Origin: Mycetocola lacteus | GTDB taxonomy: Bacteria > Actinomycetota > Actinomycetes > Actinomycetales > Microbacteriaceae | Direction: 5' to 3' | DNA: 64,000 nt | NCBI RefSeq assembly: GCF_003667575.1 | Contig: NZ_RCUY01000011.1 | Span: 186,001 to 250,000 of the forward strand | Shown here: positions 8,480-18,003 of the stretch, piece by piece | Layout of the letters: the number at the start of each line of letters is the position of its first letter | Position numbering within the stretch: position 1 is the first letter of the stretch | Notes under the pieces: generated by a model | Database searches by the model: none | Seen by the model: only the letters and a program-made list of their open reading frames with translations | What the model was told of the DNA's origin: nothing | Made by a program: the position numbers and the translations under genes

Positions 8480-9801
8480 GTGGCACCGAGCGCGAACCCG
8501 CCGACGCATCCGTGACGGCATCCCCCGCCGAGTCTCCCTCGGAAACCGCTGTACCCACGTCCGGGGTCAGCCGGCGAGGCCTGTTGGGCCTCGCCGGGGC
8601 CGCCCTGGGCGGGCTCGCGCTCGGCGGTGCCGGCGGCGCGATCACCGCCTCCGCGGTGGCCGCCACCGACACCAACACGCAGTACCCGTTTTTTGGTGAG
8701 CACCAGTCGGGCATTGTGACGCCCACCCAGGACCGGCTGCACTTTGCCGCATATGACATCACCCCCGGTACCACCCGGGCCGATTTGATCGCGCTGCTGG
8801 AGGATTGGACGGCCGCCGCCGACCGGCTCACCCGCGGGCTCGACGTCTCCGAAACCGGTGCCGTGGGCGGACCGGCCCTCGCCCCGCCGGACGATACCGG
8901 TGAGGCGCAGGGGCTGCCCGCGAGTGGACTGACGCTCACCTTCGGCTTCGGTCCCGGCGTCTTCACCGACGCTCATGGCAACGACCGCTTCGGTCTGGCG
9001 TCCCGCAGGCCCGCCGAGCTGGTAGACCTCCCCACCTTTGCCGGCGACGCCCTGGAGGAGGCATCCAGCGGCGGAGATCTGTGCATTCAGGCCTGCGCCA
9101 ACGACCCCCAGGTCGCCGTGCACGCGATCCGTAACCTGTCCCGGATCGCGTTTGGGCGGGCCTCAATCCGCTGGTCCCAGCTGGGATTTGGGCGCACCTC
9201 GTCAACCTCGAAGGCGCAGGTCACCGAGCGTAACCTGTTCGGGTTCAAGGACGGCACGGCCAATATCACCGCCGAGGAAACCGACGTGGTGAACAAGGAC
9301 GTCTGGGTGGGGGGAAACTCCTGGCTGGCCGGGGGCAGCATCCTGGTGGCCCGTAAGATCCGGATGATCATCGAGACCTGGGATCGCACGAGCCTCGACG
9401 AGCAGGAGCACGTCATGGGCCGCACCAAGGGCACCGGCTCTCCCCTCTCCGGCGGCGATGAGTTCACCCCGGTGCGGTTCAACCATGCGGGCCCCGATGG
9501 GCGCAAACTCGCGATGGATTCCCACGTGGCCCTCGCCCATCCCGACCACAACCACGGCGCACGCCTGCTGCGTCGCGGTTACAACTATGTGGACGGCAAT
9601 GATCAGTTGGGCCGGCTCAATGCGGGCCTGTTTTTCCTGGCGTTCCAGGCCGACCCGCGTACCGCGTTCATCCCCATCCAAAAGCAGCTCGGTCACTCAG
9701 ATTTACTTAATGAGTACATTCGTCATGTTGGATCGGCGATTTTTGCGGTGCCACCGGGGGCGAAGCCCGGAGAACACATCGGGGCGGGCATTTTTGGATA
9801 G
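8476..9801 (+). CDS. efeB: EfeB, Tat-exported Dyp-type haem peroxidase
   Basis: 441 residues. A twin-arginine signal (SRRGLLGLAG, residues 32-41) precedes a hydrophobic Ala/Gly stretch. The peroxidase shows the GFKDGT motif at 256-261 with catalytic Asp259, a likely proximal haem ligand His350 in DSHVALAHP, and a distal Arg in LLRRGY (366-367). These correspond to the E. coli EfeB residues known to matter. It is the third gene of efeUOB; EfeB acts on iron or haem outside the cytoplasmic membrane. Confidence 0.95.
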   Translation: MSGTEREPADASVTASPAESPSETAVPTSGVSRRGLLGLAGAALGGLALGGAGGAITASAVAATDTNTQYPFFGEHQSGIVTPTQDRLHFAAYDITPGTTRADLIALLEDWTAAADRLTRGLDVSETGAVGGPALAPPDDTGEAQGLPASGLTLTFGFGPGVFTDAHGNDRFGLASRRPAELVDLPTFAGDALEEASSGGDLCIQACANDPQVAVHAIRNLSRIAFGRASIRWSQLGFGRTSSTSKAQVTERNLFGFKDGTANITAEETDVVNKDVWVGGNSWLAGGSILVARKIRMIIETWDRTSLDEQEHVMGRTKGTGSPLSGGDEFTPVRFNHAGPDGRKLAMDSHVALAHPDHNHGARLLRRGYNYVDGNDQLGRLNAGLFFLAFQADPRTAFIPIQKQLGHSDLLNEYIRHVGSAIFAVPPGAKPGEHIGAGIFG

Positions 9802-9903
9802 GGCAAAACCCTGCGTCGATGAGGCGTGTTGCCCGACACTGGCGTATTCTAAAAACTTCTGCCCTTTATTCCTGCCCCGAAAAGGAACGCACGCGCACGC
9901 CTC

Positions 9904-10803
9904 ATGACCCACCTTCCCGCCGCCGATATCCGCATCGACGAGGCCCTGGTCTCGGAGCTGCTGCGATCCGGCGCACCCGCACTGGCGCACCACGCGCCGG
10001 TAGCCTCGGGCGAGGGTTTTGACGCGGTCATGTATCGGGTCGGTCCGGCACACGCGGTTCGTCTGCCCCGGCGGGCGCACGCGGCGGATCTGATCGAGAT
10101 CGAACAGCGCTGGCTGCCGGTTCTCAGCGAGGGCGTGGCGACCCAGACTCCGGTGGCACTGCTCGCCGGCAAGGCGTGTGCGGAGTTCCCGCGCCCGTGG
10201 TCGATCGTGCCCTGGATCGAGGGGGAAACCGTCGCCTCGCTGCCGGTGGCCGAACGCTCCCAGGTGGCCGCCGACCTCGCTCGCTTTGTGGCGGACTTTC
10301 AGCGCGCGGCACCGGCCAGCGCACCCGCCAACGCGTACCGCGGGGTGCCGCTGCAAAATCGTGACCATGACGTGCGCGGCCGACTGCTCGGAGACACCAT
10401 CCCGCAGTCGCCCGAGCTCCTGGAAATCTGGGAACAGGCCCTCCGCGCACCGGTCTGGAACGGCCCGGCACTCTGGCTGCACGGCGACCTTCACCCCGGC
10501 AATCTGATCGCCCTCGATGGCGCGCTGACCGGCGTCATCGACTTTGGTGACCTGACCGCCGGAGACCCGGCCACCGATGTCGCCACCGCCTGGTTGACCC
10601 TGAATAAGGAAGACCGCGCGGTCTTTTTTGAGACTTTTGAGCCCAGCTATGACCTGGACGAACCGCTGCTCGAACGCGCCCAGGGATGGGCCCTACTGAT
10701 GGCCACCGCAATCCTTTCAGCGGTCCCGGATAACACGAATCTGGTGGGCATCGCCCGGCATACGCTGGACCAACTCCTGACCGAGGAACGTGGACTTTTC
10801 TAG
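9904..10803 (+). CDS. Aminoglycoside phosphotransferase-fold kinase
   Basis: 299 residues. Shows the kinase catalytic loop HGDLHPGN at 193-200 (catalytic Asp195) and the metal-binding IDFGD at 212-216, preceded by WLHG; the N-lobe is at about 35-110. These fit the APH/choline kinase superfamily. The substrate is unknown: many chromosomal members phosphorylate small metabolites rather than antibiotics, so resistance should not be assumed. Single gene followed by a strong terminator. Confidence 0.85.
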   Translation: MTHLPAADIRIDEALVSELLRSGAPALAHHAPVASGEGFDAVMYRVGPAHAVRLPRRAHAADLIEIEQRWLPVLSEGVATQTPVALLAGKACAEFPRPWSIVPWIEGETVASLPVAERSQVAADLARFVADFQRAAPASAPANAYRGVPLQNRDHDVRGRLLGDTIPQSPELLEIWEQALRAPVWNGPALWLHGDLHPGNLIALDGALTGVIDFGDLTAGDPATDVATAWLTLNKEDRAVFFETFEPSYDLDEPLLERAQGWALLMATAILSAVPDNTNLVGIARHTLDQLLTEERGLF

Positions 10804-10810
10804 CAGGTCA

Positions 10811-10835
10811 GCCCCCTAAAACGGGGGCATTTTTT
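10811..10835 (+). terminator. Rho-independent terminator after the APH gene
   Basis: Stem GCCCCC / GGGGGC (10811-10816 with 10823-10828), 6-base loop, followed by a T6 run (10830-10835). A second similar hairpin without a T-run, with the same GAAAC/AAAAC-type loop, follows at 10846-10862. Confidence 0.85.
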
Positions 10836-10949
10836 CTGTCGTAATGCCCCCTGAAACGGGGCTACTCTATCGGTTTGACCCTTTTTAGCCTGGGATGAAG
10901 TGCACCTGTTCTGCGCTCCCATCTCAATAGCTCAACGAAGGAACTCACC

Positions 10950-11615
10950 ATGACCGAGTCATCTTCGACCACGCCGGCTGACACCGTCGCGGTCCCCCGC
11001 ACCTCCAAGCGCAAGGCCGTGCGCGCGGTCCTGGCCGGAGGACTCGTCCTGGGTGTCGGTGCAGCCGTCACCCTGGCCGCCTGGAACGACTCCGAGTTTG
11101 TCCAGGGAATTTTTGGTTCCGGTAAATTCGATCTTGAGGGATCGCTGACCGCGGGCGGCACCTACGCCAGCCACGCAACCGCGGGTGCCGCACCCACCCT
11201 GGCGTTTACGGCACCGCTGGCGTCGAACCTCTCGCCCGGCAACGTAACCTACGCACCCTACTTCGTGCGCCTGGCCGCAGGCACCACCACCGATGCTTCG
11301 GCACGGATCGCCAACGCGAGCGCCACCGACTCTGTTTCGGGTGCAGCCAACGCCGCAAACCTGACCTACAGCGTCTACAACCTGGCACCGACCGCCACGT
11401 GTAACGCCGCCGGTGTGGCCAGCCAAACCCCGATCGCCACGGGAACGAACCTCACCTCGGTCTCCGGTGCTACGGATATCACCCTGACCAAGGGTGCCGA
11501 TGCATCCACTGCGGGTGGCTCTCGACTGCTGTGCTTCGTGGTGACTGCCGCTCCGGGTCTTGTCCAGGGCGGCACAACCACGGCGACCTGGCAGATCACC
11601 GCGACCTCGCTGTAG
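10950..11615 (+). CDS. SipW-dependent secreted protein 1
   Basis: 221 residues. Basic stretch TSKRKAVR, hydrophobic core LAGGLVLGVGAAVTLAA and the TLAAWND junction at about 41-47 are the hallmark of the signal peptides cleaved by SipW-type signal peptidases, as in TasA/camelysin-like proteins. The mature part is a Thr/Ala/Ser-rich beta-type domain with two Cys (in ATCNAAG and RLLCFVV) that may form a disulfide. Heads an operon with a second such protein and the signal peptidase. Ribosome-binding site GAAGGA lies before the ATG. Role inferred: surface fibre or matrix protein. Confidence 0.85.
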   Translation: MTESSSTTPADTVAVPRTSKRKAVRAVLAGGLVLGVGAAVTLAAWNDSEFVQGIFGSGKFDLEGSLTAGGTYASHATAGAAPTLAFTAPLASNLSPGNVTYAPYFVRLAAGTTTDASARIANASATDSVSGAANAANLTYSVYNLAPTATCNAAGVASQTPIATGTNLTSVSGATDITLTKGADASTAGGSRLLCFVVTAAPGLVQGGTTTATWQITATSL

Positions 11616-11626
11616 TCGGTTTTCTG

Positions 11627-12247
11627 ATGGGCCGACACACTCGGCACTCACGCGCCGCAGCCGGATCCTCGTGGATCCGGCTGCGAGCGCTGCTTGCGGG
11701 CGGACTCGTCCTCGGCGTGGGAGGAACCCTGACCCTCGCCGCCTGGACCGACCAGGAAGTGGTCCAGGCGACCTTCAAGGCCGGTACGTTTGACATTATC
11801 GGCAGCACCGACGGCACCAACTTCACCTCCCATCCCACGGGGAGCGGTGCCACGCTGACCTTCGTGCCCACGGCCGGTGCCATGCTGCCTGGGCAAACCG
11901 TCTACGCTCCCTTCAGCGTCAAAACCGCACCAGGGAGCACCGGCGGTCTGCTGACCCCGATCGCCTCGGGCACCAACAACACCGGTCTCGGGGCCTACCT
12001 CACCTACCAGGTGTCGCGGGTGGCCACGCCGGCGAACTGCACCGCCGCGGGAATCTCCGGCGGCACCGTGGTTGTTCCGGCCGGTAGCTCACCCACCGTC
12101 GGCGGTTCCGAGCAGTTTGCCGTCGCCGGTGCCGGAACACAGACGATCACCTACTGCTTCGCCATCACCCTTCCCTCCAACGCCCCCAACGCAGCACAGG
12201 GCACCACTCTCAATGCGGTGTGGGGCATTAGCGGGACCACAGGATAA
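11627..12247 (+). CDS. SipW-dependent secreted protein 2
   Basis: 206 residues from the ATG at 11627, which places a short basic N-terminus before the hydrophobic core LLAGGLVLGVGGTLTLAAW. The TLAAWTD junction and the two-Cys beta-type mature domain (TPANCTAAG, ITYCFAI) show it is a paralogue of the gene 11 bp upstream. Longer in-frame starts upstream lie inside the preceding gene and are unlikely. Likely processed by the signal peptidase encoded next. Confidence 0.85.
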   Translation: MGRHTRHSRAAAGSSWIRLRALLAGGLVLGVGGTLTLAAWTDQEVVQATFKAGTFDIIGSTDGTNFTSHPTGSGATLTFVPTAGAMLPGQTVYAPFSVKTAPGSTGGLLTPIASGTNNTGLGAYLTYQVSRVATPANCTAAGISGGTVVVPAGSSPTVGGSEQFAVAGAGTQTITYCFAITLPSNAPNAAQGTTLNAVWGISGTTG

Positions 12248-12251
12248 CGTG

Positions 12252-13574
12252 ATGAGCATCCTCGCCCCGCCTCCCCTCACTCGCGCCACTCGTGCCACCA
12301 CGCGTCGTCCACCGGCGAAACGACTGAGCTCGCGCCTGGGTAACCTCCTGCTCAATCTGGCCGCGGTGGCCGGAGCGATCTGTATCCTGCTGGTCATCCT
12401 GGCCTTTTTCTTCAACATCACCCTGATCATGTTCAAGACCGGATCGATGGCGCCGACGATCCCCGCTGGATCGGTGGCGCTGGTGCGCGAGGTTCCAGCC
12501 GCCGAGCTGAAGGTGGGCGATGTGGTGACCGTGGACCGTCCGGGTCAGCTTCCCATCACCCACCGCATCACCTCGATCGTTCCGGGACCCGATGCCGAGG
12601 CTCGCACCATCACGATGCGTGGTGATGCCAACGCGACCGAGGATCCGGCCCCGTATACGATCCTGCACGCACGCATCGTGCTCGGATCGGTGCCCGGCCT
12701 GGCCCACGTCATCGTGTGGTTCGGGAATCCCTGGGTCCTGGGCGGGCTGACGATTGCGCTCTCGGCCCTGGTGACCTGGGCATTTTGGCCGCGCAACACC
12801 GCGCCCCCGCGTCACCGTGGCCGGCACGGTGCGGGCATCGGCTCGCGTGTGGGTACGGGATCGGCCGTGCTCGTGATTGGTCTCCTCGTCGGCGGTGTGC
12901 TCCTGACACCGGCCGCTCCCGCGCGTGCCGAGGGGGCAACCGAGCAGACCCTCACCGCGCGCACGTTCACGCTGGTGTCGGTCGCTGATTCCTATCGGAT
13001 GGCCAACCTCACCCCGGGCGAACCCGTCACCTGGGACCTCGGCGTAAAGTCGCGCTCTACCGGGCCACTCTCGGTTTCGATGACGGCCTCGGGTGAGAGC
13101 CGTCTGGGGCTCGTGGCGGGGATTAGCGAGTGTGCGCAGCGTTGGGAGGGTACCATCTGCCCGCACGGTTCCCGAAGCGTAACCACGCCGGGGCCGCTGG
13201 CCCTCGACGGGGTGCAGCGCACCTTCTCCGATGTGCCCTCGGGAGGTACCCGCTGGTACCGCATGACCGTGACCATGCCCACCGCACCCGACCGAGCAGT
13301 GCCAACCTCGGCAACCAGCCGGGTGGTCTTGCGCATCTCCGACCCCGATGGCACCACCATCGAGGTACCGGGAGAACCCGGCACCCACACGCCGGGCACC
13401 GATCCGGCAACTCCCGAGGCCGCACTCACGCCCGCACCCGGTGCATCCGGAGGCCTCTCGCAGACCGGTGGCGCACTGGACCCGACCCGTATGATGCTCG
13501 CGCTCCTCGCAATCGGCACCGGCATCCTGATCGCCGGCATCGCCCGCCTGCGTCAGGGGGAACGGACATCATGA
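12252..13574 (+). CDS. sipW: SipW/ER-type signal peptidase I fused to an exported domain with sortase-like tail
   Basis: 440 residues from ATG 12252. Residues 35-180: first membrane helix (about 35-60), KTGSMAPTI with nucleophile Ser65, ITHRI with His104 in place of the bacterial Lys (Ser-His type, as in SipW), a RGDANATEDPA motif and a second helix (about 161-179). A second unit follows: a third helix ending in AAPARA like a signal peptide (203-226), a beta-type domain with two Cys (230-375), a Thr/Pro-rich stalk, LSQTG at 402-406, a hydrophobic helix and RQGERTS. That tail resembles an LPXTG cell-wall sorting signal. Overlaps the next gene by four bases. Confidence 0.85.
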   Translation: MSILAPPPLTRATRATTRRPPAKRLSSRLGNLLLNLAAVAGAICILLVILAFFFNITLIMFKTGSMAPTIPAGSVALVREVPAAELKVGDVVTVDRPGQLPITHRITSIVPGPDAEARTITMRGDANATEDPAPYTILHARIVLGSVPGLAHVIVWFGNPWVLGGLTIALSALVTWAFWPRNTAPPRHRGRHGAGIGSRVGTGSAVLVIGLLVGGVLLTPAAPARAEGATEQTLTARTFTLVSVADSYRMANLTPGEPVTWDLGVKSRSTGPLSVSMTASGESRLGLVAGISECAQRWEGTICPHGSRSVTTPGPLALDGVQRTFSDVPSGGTRWYRMTVTMPTAPDRAVPTSATSRVVLRISDPDGTTIEVPGEPGTHTPGTDPATPEAALTPAPGASGGLSQTGGALDPTRMMLALLAIGTGILIAGIARLRQGERTS

Positions 13575-14137
13575 GCGGAGCACACACCCCCCGTCATACA
13601 CGACCCCGCCGATATTTTCGAGCTCTGCTCGCGGTTACCTCACTCACACTTGCCGCGTTGGTCCTTTCATCAACTCGCTCAACACTGGCCAATTGGACCG
13701 CCGGGGAATCCGTCGGTGCCACCTTCACCGCCGTCACCTACGGCCAGGTGCCCGCACCGCTCACCTGTACCAAGCTGCCCGATGGAGGTCTGCTTGAACC
13801 CGGTTCCCGCGCCCAGGTTTCCTGGTCCGAACCGGCTGGCGCGCCGGCAGACATTGGCTATCAGGTCACCATGTCACGTAACGGAGCTAATACCACCACG
13901 CTGGCCCCTCAGAAGGAACGGTTCACCAACCTTTCCCAGGGGCTACTCTCCGCCCTCCTGGGTGCACTCCTGGGCAGTTCTGGCCCCATCGATATTGACG
14001 TGAGGACAGTCCAGCTCATCCCTGCCTCGGGCAATACGTACACGGTGGGGTGGTCCGCGGCTCAATCCACCCGCATTACGGTGAACTTTGGCACCCTACT
14101 GAGCGGTAGTTTCGGTTTTACCTGTCGCCCGGTTTAG
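13571..14137 (+). CDS. SipW-type secreted protein 3
   Basis: 188 residues. Starts with a Arg-rich stretch, a hydrophobic core LLAVTSLTLAALVLSS and the junction STLANWTAG (38-46), close to the signal type of the two upstream secreted proteins. The mature domain is beta-type with two Cys (LTCTKL, FTCRPV) and a hydrophobic LLSALLGALLG segment at about 121-131. The ATG overlaps the signal peptidase stop by four bases. It is the most divergent of the three and is probably the last gene of the operon. Confidence 0.75.
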   Translation: MSGAHTPRHTRPRRYFRALLAVTSLTLAALVLSSTRSTLANWTAGESVGATFTAVTYGQVPAPLTCTKLPDGGLLEPGSRAQVSWSEPAGAPADIGYQVTMSRNGANTTTLAPQKERFTNLSQGLLSALLGALLGSSGPIDIDVRTVQLIPASGNTYTVGWSAAQSTRITVNFGTLLSGSFGFTCRPV

Positions 14138-14147
14138 AACGCAGAAA

Positions 14148-14177
14148 GCCCCGCGACTCCTTTCGGAGCCGCGGGGC
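14148..14177. terminator. Bidirectional terminator between SipW operon and typA
   Basis: A 13-bp stem with one mismatch (14148-14160 with 14165-14177) around loop TTTC, between converging genes. On the minus strand a TTTC run follows. Confidence 0.75.
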
Positions 14178-14197
14178 GTTCGGGTGAAGCGGAGGGA

Positions 14198-16114
14198 CTA
14201 GCCCTTCTGCTCGGCCTGCTTCTTCAGACGCGAGTACTCGCGCTGACGGTCGCCGGCGTTCAGTACCAGCTTGCGGATGCGGATCGCCTCGGGGGTAACC
14301 TCAACACACTCGTCTTCACGAGCGAATTCCAGGCTCTCCTCGAGCGACAGGATGCGCGACGGGGTCATCGACTCGAAGGAGTCCGAGGAAGCCGCACGCA
14401 TGTTGGTGAGCTTCTTTTCCTTGGTGATGTTCACGTCCATGTCGTCGGCGCGAGAGTTCTCACCGATGACCATACCCTCGTACACGTCCTCGGTGGGCTG
14501 TACGAAGAAGCTCATGCGCTCCTGCAGGGCGATGATCGCGAACGGGGTAACCACACCGGAGCGGTCCGAGACGATCGAACCGTTGTTACGGGTGATGATC
14601 TGACCGGCCCAGGGCTCGTAGCCGGCGGCCAGCGAGTTGGCGATACCGGTACCGCGGGTCTGGGTCATGAACTCGGTACGGAAGCCGATGAGGCCACGTG
14701 CCGGAACAACGAACTCCATGCGAACCCAACCGGTACCGTGGTTCGACATACCCTCCATGCGACCCTTACGGGCGGCCAGCAGCTGGGTGATCGCACCCAG
14801 GTACTCCTCGGGGGCGTCGATGGTCAGGTGCTCGTAGGGCTCGTGAACCTTGCCGTCAACGCGCTTGGTCACAACCTGCGGCTTACCCACGGTGAGCTCG
14901 AAGCCCTCACGACGCATCTGCTCAACGAGGATCGACAGGGCGAGCTCGCCTCGACCCTGCACCTCCCAGGCGTCGGGCTGACCGATGTCGAGAACCTTCA
15001 GCGACACGTTACCCACGAGCTCACGGTCCAGACGGTCCTTGATCATGCGGGCGGTCAGCTTGTGGCCCTTGACCTTGCCCACGAGGGGCGAGGTGTTGGC
15101 ACCGATGGTCATCGAGATGGCGGGGTCATCGATTTCGATGGCCGGCATCGGACGGATGTCCTCGGGGTCGGCCAGGGTGTCACCGATGGTGATGTCCGGG
15201 AATCCGGCCACCACAACGATGTCTCCGGGGCCACCGGACTCGGCCGGGTAGCGGTCCAGGGCACGGGTCATGAACAGCTCGGTGACGCGCACGTTGGAGT
15301 GGGTGCCATCGGCCTTGACCCAGGCCACGGTCTCACCCTTGCGGATGGTTCCGTTGATCACGCGCAGCAGCGCGAGACGACCGAGGAACGGCGAGGAGTC
15401 CAGGTTGGTGACCCAGGCCTGCAGCGGAGCCTCGTCGTCGTACTGCGGAGCGGGGATGTGCTCGATGATCGCTGCGAACAGCGGCTCGAGGTCTTCGCTG
15501 TCCGGCAGGCTACCGTTTTCCGGCTTGACGCTGGAGGCACGACCGGCCTTACCCGAGGCATACACCACGGGAACGTTCAGGATGGCGTCGAGGTCCAGGT
15601 CGGGGTGCTCGTCGGACATGTCCGAGGCCAGACCCAGCAGGAGGTCCTGGCTCTCGGCCACAACCTCATCGATGCGAGCATCGGGACGGTCGGTCTTGTT
15701 GACCAGCAGGATCACCGGCTTGTTGGCCTCGAGGGCCTTACGCAGCACAAAGCGGGTCTGCGGCAGCGGACCCTCGGAGGCGTCAACGAGGAGGCACACG
15801 CCGTCCACCATCGACAGACCACGCTCCACCTCGCCACCGAAGTCGGCGTGGCCGGGGGTGTCGATCACGTTGATGGTCATCGCGCCGTTGGTGGCGTGCT
15901 CACCCTCATACTGGATCGCGGTGTTCTTGGCGAGAATGGTAATACCCTTCTCGCGCTCCAGCTCGTTGGAGTCCATGGCACGCTCTTCAACGTGCTCGTG
16001 GGCGGTGAACGAGTTGGTCTGCTGGAGCATGGCGTCGACCAGGGTGGTCTTGCCGTGGTCAACGTGGGCAACAATAGCCACGTTTCGGAGATTCGCGCGC
16101 GAGGCAAGCGCCAT
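14198..16114 (-). CDS. typA: Translational GTPase TypA/BipA
   Basis: 638 residues. A ribosome-associated GTPase of the EF-G class involved in stress and cold adaptation and ribosome assembly. G motifs: AHVDHGKTTL at 16-25, DTPGHADFGGEV, and NKTDRP. The order G domain, beta-barrel, two EF-G-like domains and the TypA-specific C-terminal domain fits the length (about 610-640 in the family). Single gene. Confidence 0.97.
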   Translation of the reverse strand: MALASRANLRNVAIVAHVDHGKTTLVDAMLQQTNSFTAHEHVEERAMDSNELEREKGITILAKNTAIQYEGEHATNGAMTINVIDTPGHADFGGEVERGLSMVDGVCLLVDASEGPLPQTRFVLRKALEANKPVILLVNKTDRPDARIDEVVAESQDLLLGLASDMSDEHPDLDLDAILNVPVVYASGKAGRASSVKPENGSLPDSEDLEPLFAAIIEHIPAPQYDDEAPLQAWVTNLDSSPFLGRLALLRVINGTIRKGETVAWVKADGTHSNVRVTELFMTRALDRYPAESGGPGDIVVVAGFPDITIGDTLADPEDIRPMPAIEIDDPAISMTIGANTSPLVGKVKGHKLTARMIKDRLDRELVGNVSLKVLDIGQPDAWEVQGRGELALSILVEQMRREGFELTVGKPQVVTKRVDGKVHEPYEHLTIDAPEEYLGAITQLLAARKGRMEGMSNHGTGWVRMEFVVPARGLIGFRTEFMTQTRGTGIANSLAAGYEPWAGQIITRNNGSIVSDRSGVVTPFAIIALQERMSFFVQPTEDVYEGMVIGENSRADDMDVNITKEKKLTNMRAASSDSFESMTPSRILSLEESLEFAREDECVEVTPEAIRIRKLVLNAGDRQREYSRLKKQAEQKG

Positions 16115-16297
16115 GAAAGAGGTCCTTCGCAGGTGTTGACGCCGCGGCGGAAGGGCCCATGCGGCGAGGTGAACGGTGGGGCGCGGCTCGGCCCAACGTT
16201 ATATTTTACCGCACCACGGAGTATCCAGCCTAACCGGTTCCTGGCTAACTCGGAAACTCCCCCGTTTGTTCACCTCGCGCACCGGGGCGAAACCCCG

Positions 16298-17965
16298 CTA
16301 TTTCCGCCACCCCACGCGGGTCCAATCGGTGGGTTCAAACTGGGTGGCCCCAAAATTGGCAAGCCCCTTCGTAACCCCCACCACCGTGGGCCGCTGGAAC
16401 AGCGGAATGATCGGCAGCGACTCCCAGAGATTACGATCAATCTCGTTGATGGTTGCCCGCTGCACCTCCGGGTCTTCCTCCCCCTCGGCCCGCTCGAAGA
16501 GTACGGCCAGGCGCGGATCATCAACCCCCGAATAGTTTTGCGGGGACTCCACCGATGCATACGAGTCGCGGCTTTCCACGATCGGGTCGAGCCCACCCGA
16601 GTAGCTAAAGATCGTGGAGCTGAACTGACGGGGCGTGACAAAGTCCTTGAATAGTCCGGAGGTCGGCACCTCATTGGCGACGGCCTGGATCCCGACCTCG
16701 GCCAGATCCGCGGCAATCTGATCCACCCGCTGCCTGCTCGTGGCAATGCCCGCGGGGATCGTAATGTCGATTTTCAGCGGTACCCCGTCCTTGGATCGGA
16801 CCTTCTCTCCGGTGTATCCGGCGCGGTCCAGAATCTTCCGGGCGGCTTCCGGATCGTAGCTCAGCGCCTCCTTGCCGTTGGGCTGATAGCCCTTTTGTCC
16901 GGGCACGTACAGATAGTTTTCCACCAGGCTGCCGGTGAGGCCCATCGGCTCAACCACCGAGCGCAGGATCTGTTCCCGGTTGATCGCCTTGCCGATGGCT
17001 TGGCGCACGGCCAGATCGGCGAGCGGGCCCGTCGCCGTGTTGAGCGTCAGGTGGGTCCAGGGCAGCCCCTTGGATGCGAACACCTGGCCATCAGCACGGC
17101 TCTGCGCGGTCTTAAACGCATCGACGCTGGAGGCGATATCCAAGACGTCAAATTCCTTGTTTGCATACGCCTGAGCCGAGGCCGACTGATCCACTCCGCG
17201 CAGCACAATCTCGCTTAGCCGCGGCGGGGCTCCCCACCAGCGTTCATTGCGCACCAGGCGCACGGTGAGCTTATCCGGGGTTGACTCGGCGACACGGAAG
17301 GGCCCCGAGGAGGGAGGCCCCTGGGTGCGGAACGTCTCGTTGAACGCCGTCGGCGTTGCGGTAACGGCGGGCGGCAGCAACGGGAAAAACAGCGCCTGCC
17401 AGCTCGCGTAGACACGATCAAACACCACCCGCACCGAGTTGGGCTTCTCCCCCGCGGTGATCTGGGTGATGCGATCGTATCCGGTGGTGGCCACCGGCAG
17501 GTAGTCGGGGTTCGATCCGTTTTGCGACTGCCAGGTCCCGACAAAATCGGCCAGCCCGATCGGGGTGCCATCCTCCCACACGGCCTTGGGGTTGAGCGCG
17601 TACTCGATCGTGAACGGCTCGCCGGGCACCCGCTCGATCGACGTCGCAAAGTCCGGGTTGACGGAGCGCTGGCCCGAGTCGTCGACGTTGAACAGGCGAA
17701 CGGTGGTCGGATAGATCACCGATGCCGTATCGCCCGTATAGCCATCGAGCTGGGAGAAGTTGAAGTTATCGGGGAAACTCTCCAACGGCAGGGTCAGGGA
17801 TCCCCCGTCCTTGAGCTCGGCGGGTTCGGCGGCGTCATAGTCCGTTGTCGGCAGCTCTCCGGCGGTGGTCGGCCGGGCCTCCCGAGTGCCCGGGCTGCAC
17901 CCCGCAAGGGAGACGGCCAGCAGGAGCACGAGGCCCCCGCCGAGGGTTTTGGTTGTGGTGTTCAT
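16298..17965 (-). CDS. Family 5 peptide/nickel-type ABC substrate-binding lipoprotein
   Basis: 555 residues from ATG 17965, preceded by an AAGGAG ribosome-binding site. Lipobox LAGC with Cys23. The two-lobe fold of family 5 solute-binding proteins (DppA/OppA/NikA) is seen in FNFSQLDGYTG, the YALNPKAVWEDGTP stretch and RQAIGKAINREQI. Last gene of an operon with two permeases and a fused ATPase; position last is unusual, since the other two systems in this window place the binding protein first. Substrate probably oligopeptides. Confidence 0.92.
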   Translation of the reverse strand: MNTTTKTLGGGLVLLLAVSLAGCSPGTREARPTTAGELPTTDYDAAEPAELKDGGSLTLPLESFPDNFNFSQLDGYTGDTASVIYPTTVRLFNVDDSGQRSVNPDFATSIERVPGEPFTIEYALNPKAVWEDGTPIGLADFVGTWQSQNGSNPDYLPVATTGYDRITQITAGEKPNSVRVVFDRVYASWQALFFPLLPPAVTATPTAFNETFRTQGPPSSGPFRVAESTPDKLTVRLVRNERWWGAPPRLSEIVLRGVDQSASAQAYANKEFDVLDIASSVDAFKTAQSRADGQVFASKGLPWTHLTLNTATGPLADLAVRQAIGKAINREQILRSVVEPMGLTGSLVENYLYVPGQKGYQPNGKEALSYDPEAARKILDRAGYTGEKVRSKDGVPLKIDITIPAGIATSRQRVDQIAADLAEVGIQAVANEVPTSGLFKDFVTPRQFSSTIFSYSGGLDPIVESRDSYASVESPQNYSGVDDPRLAVLFERAEGEEDPEVQRATINEIDRNLWESLPIIPLFQRPTVVGVTKGLANFGATQFEPTDWTRVGWRK

Positions 17966-18003
17966 CGATTTTCTCCTTATTGTGTGTGCTGCGGTGGGTG
18001 GGA

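Noticed and set aside
9904..10803. Aminoglycoside resistance gene
   Set aside because: Only superfamily-level kinase motifs are present; nothing shows antibiotic specificity and the context is ordinary.
10846..10862. Second hairpin after the APH gene as a riboswitch
   Set aside because: It is a simple 5-bp stem similar to the terminator just before it; no conserved riboswitch core was recognised.
14738..16654. 638-residue plus-strand open frame opposite typA
   Set aside because: Antisense to the TypA gene with no recognisable domain; a high-GC shadow.
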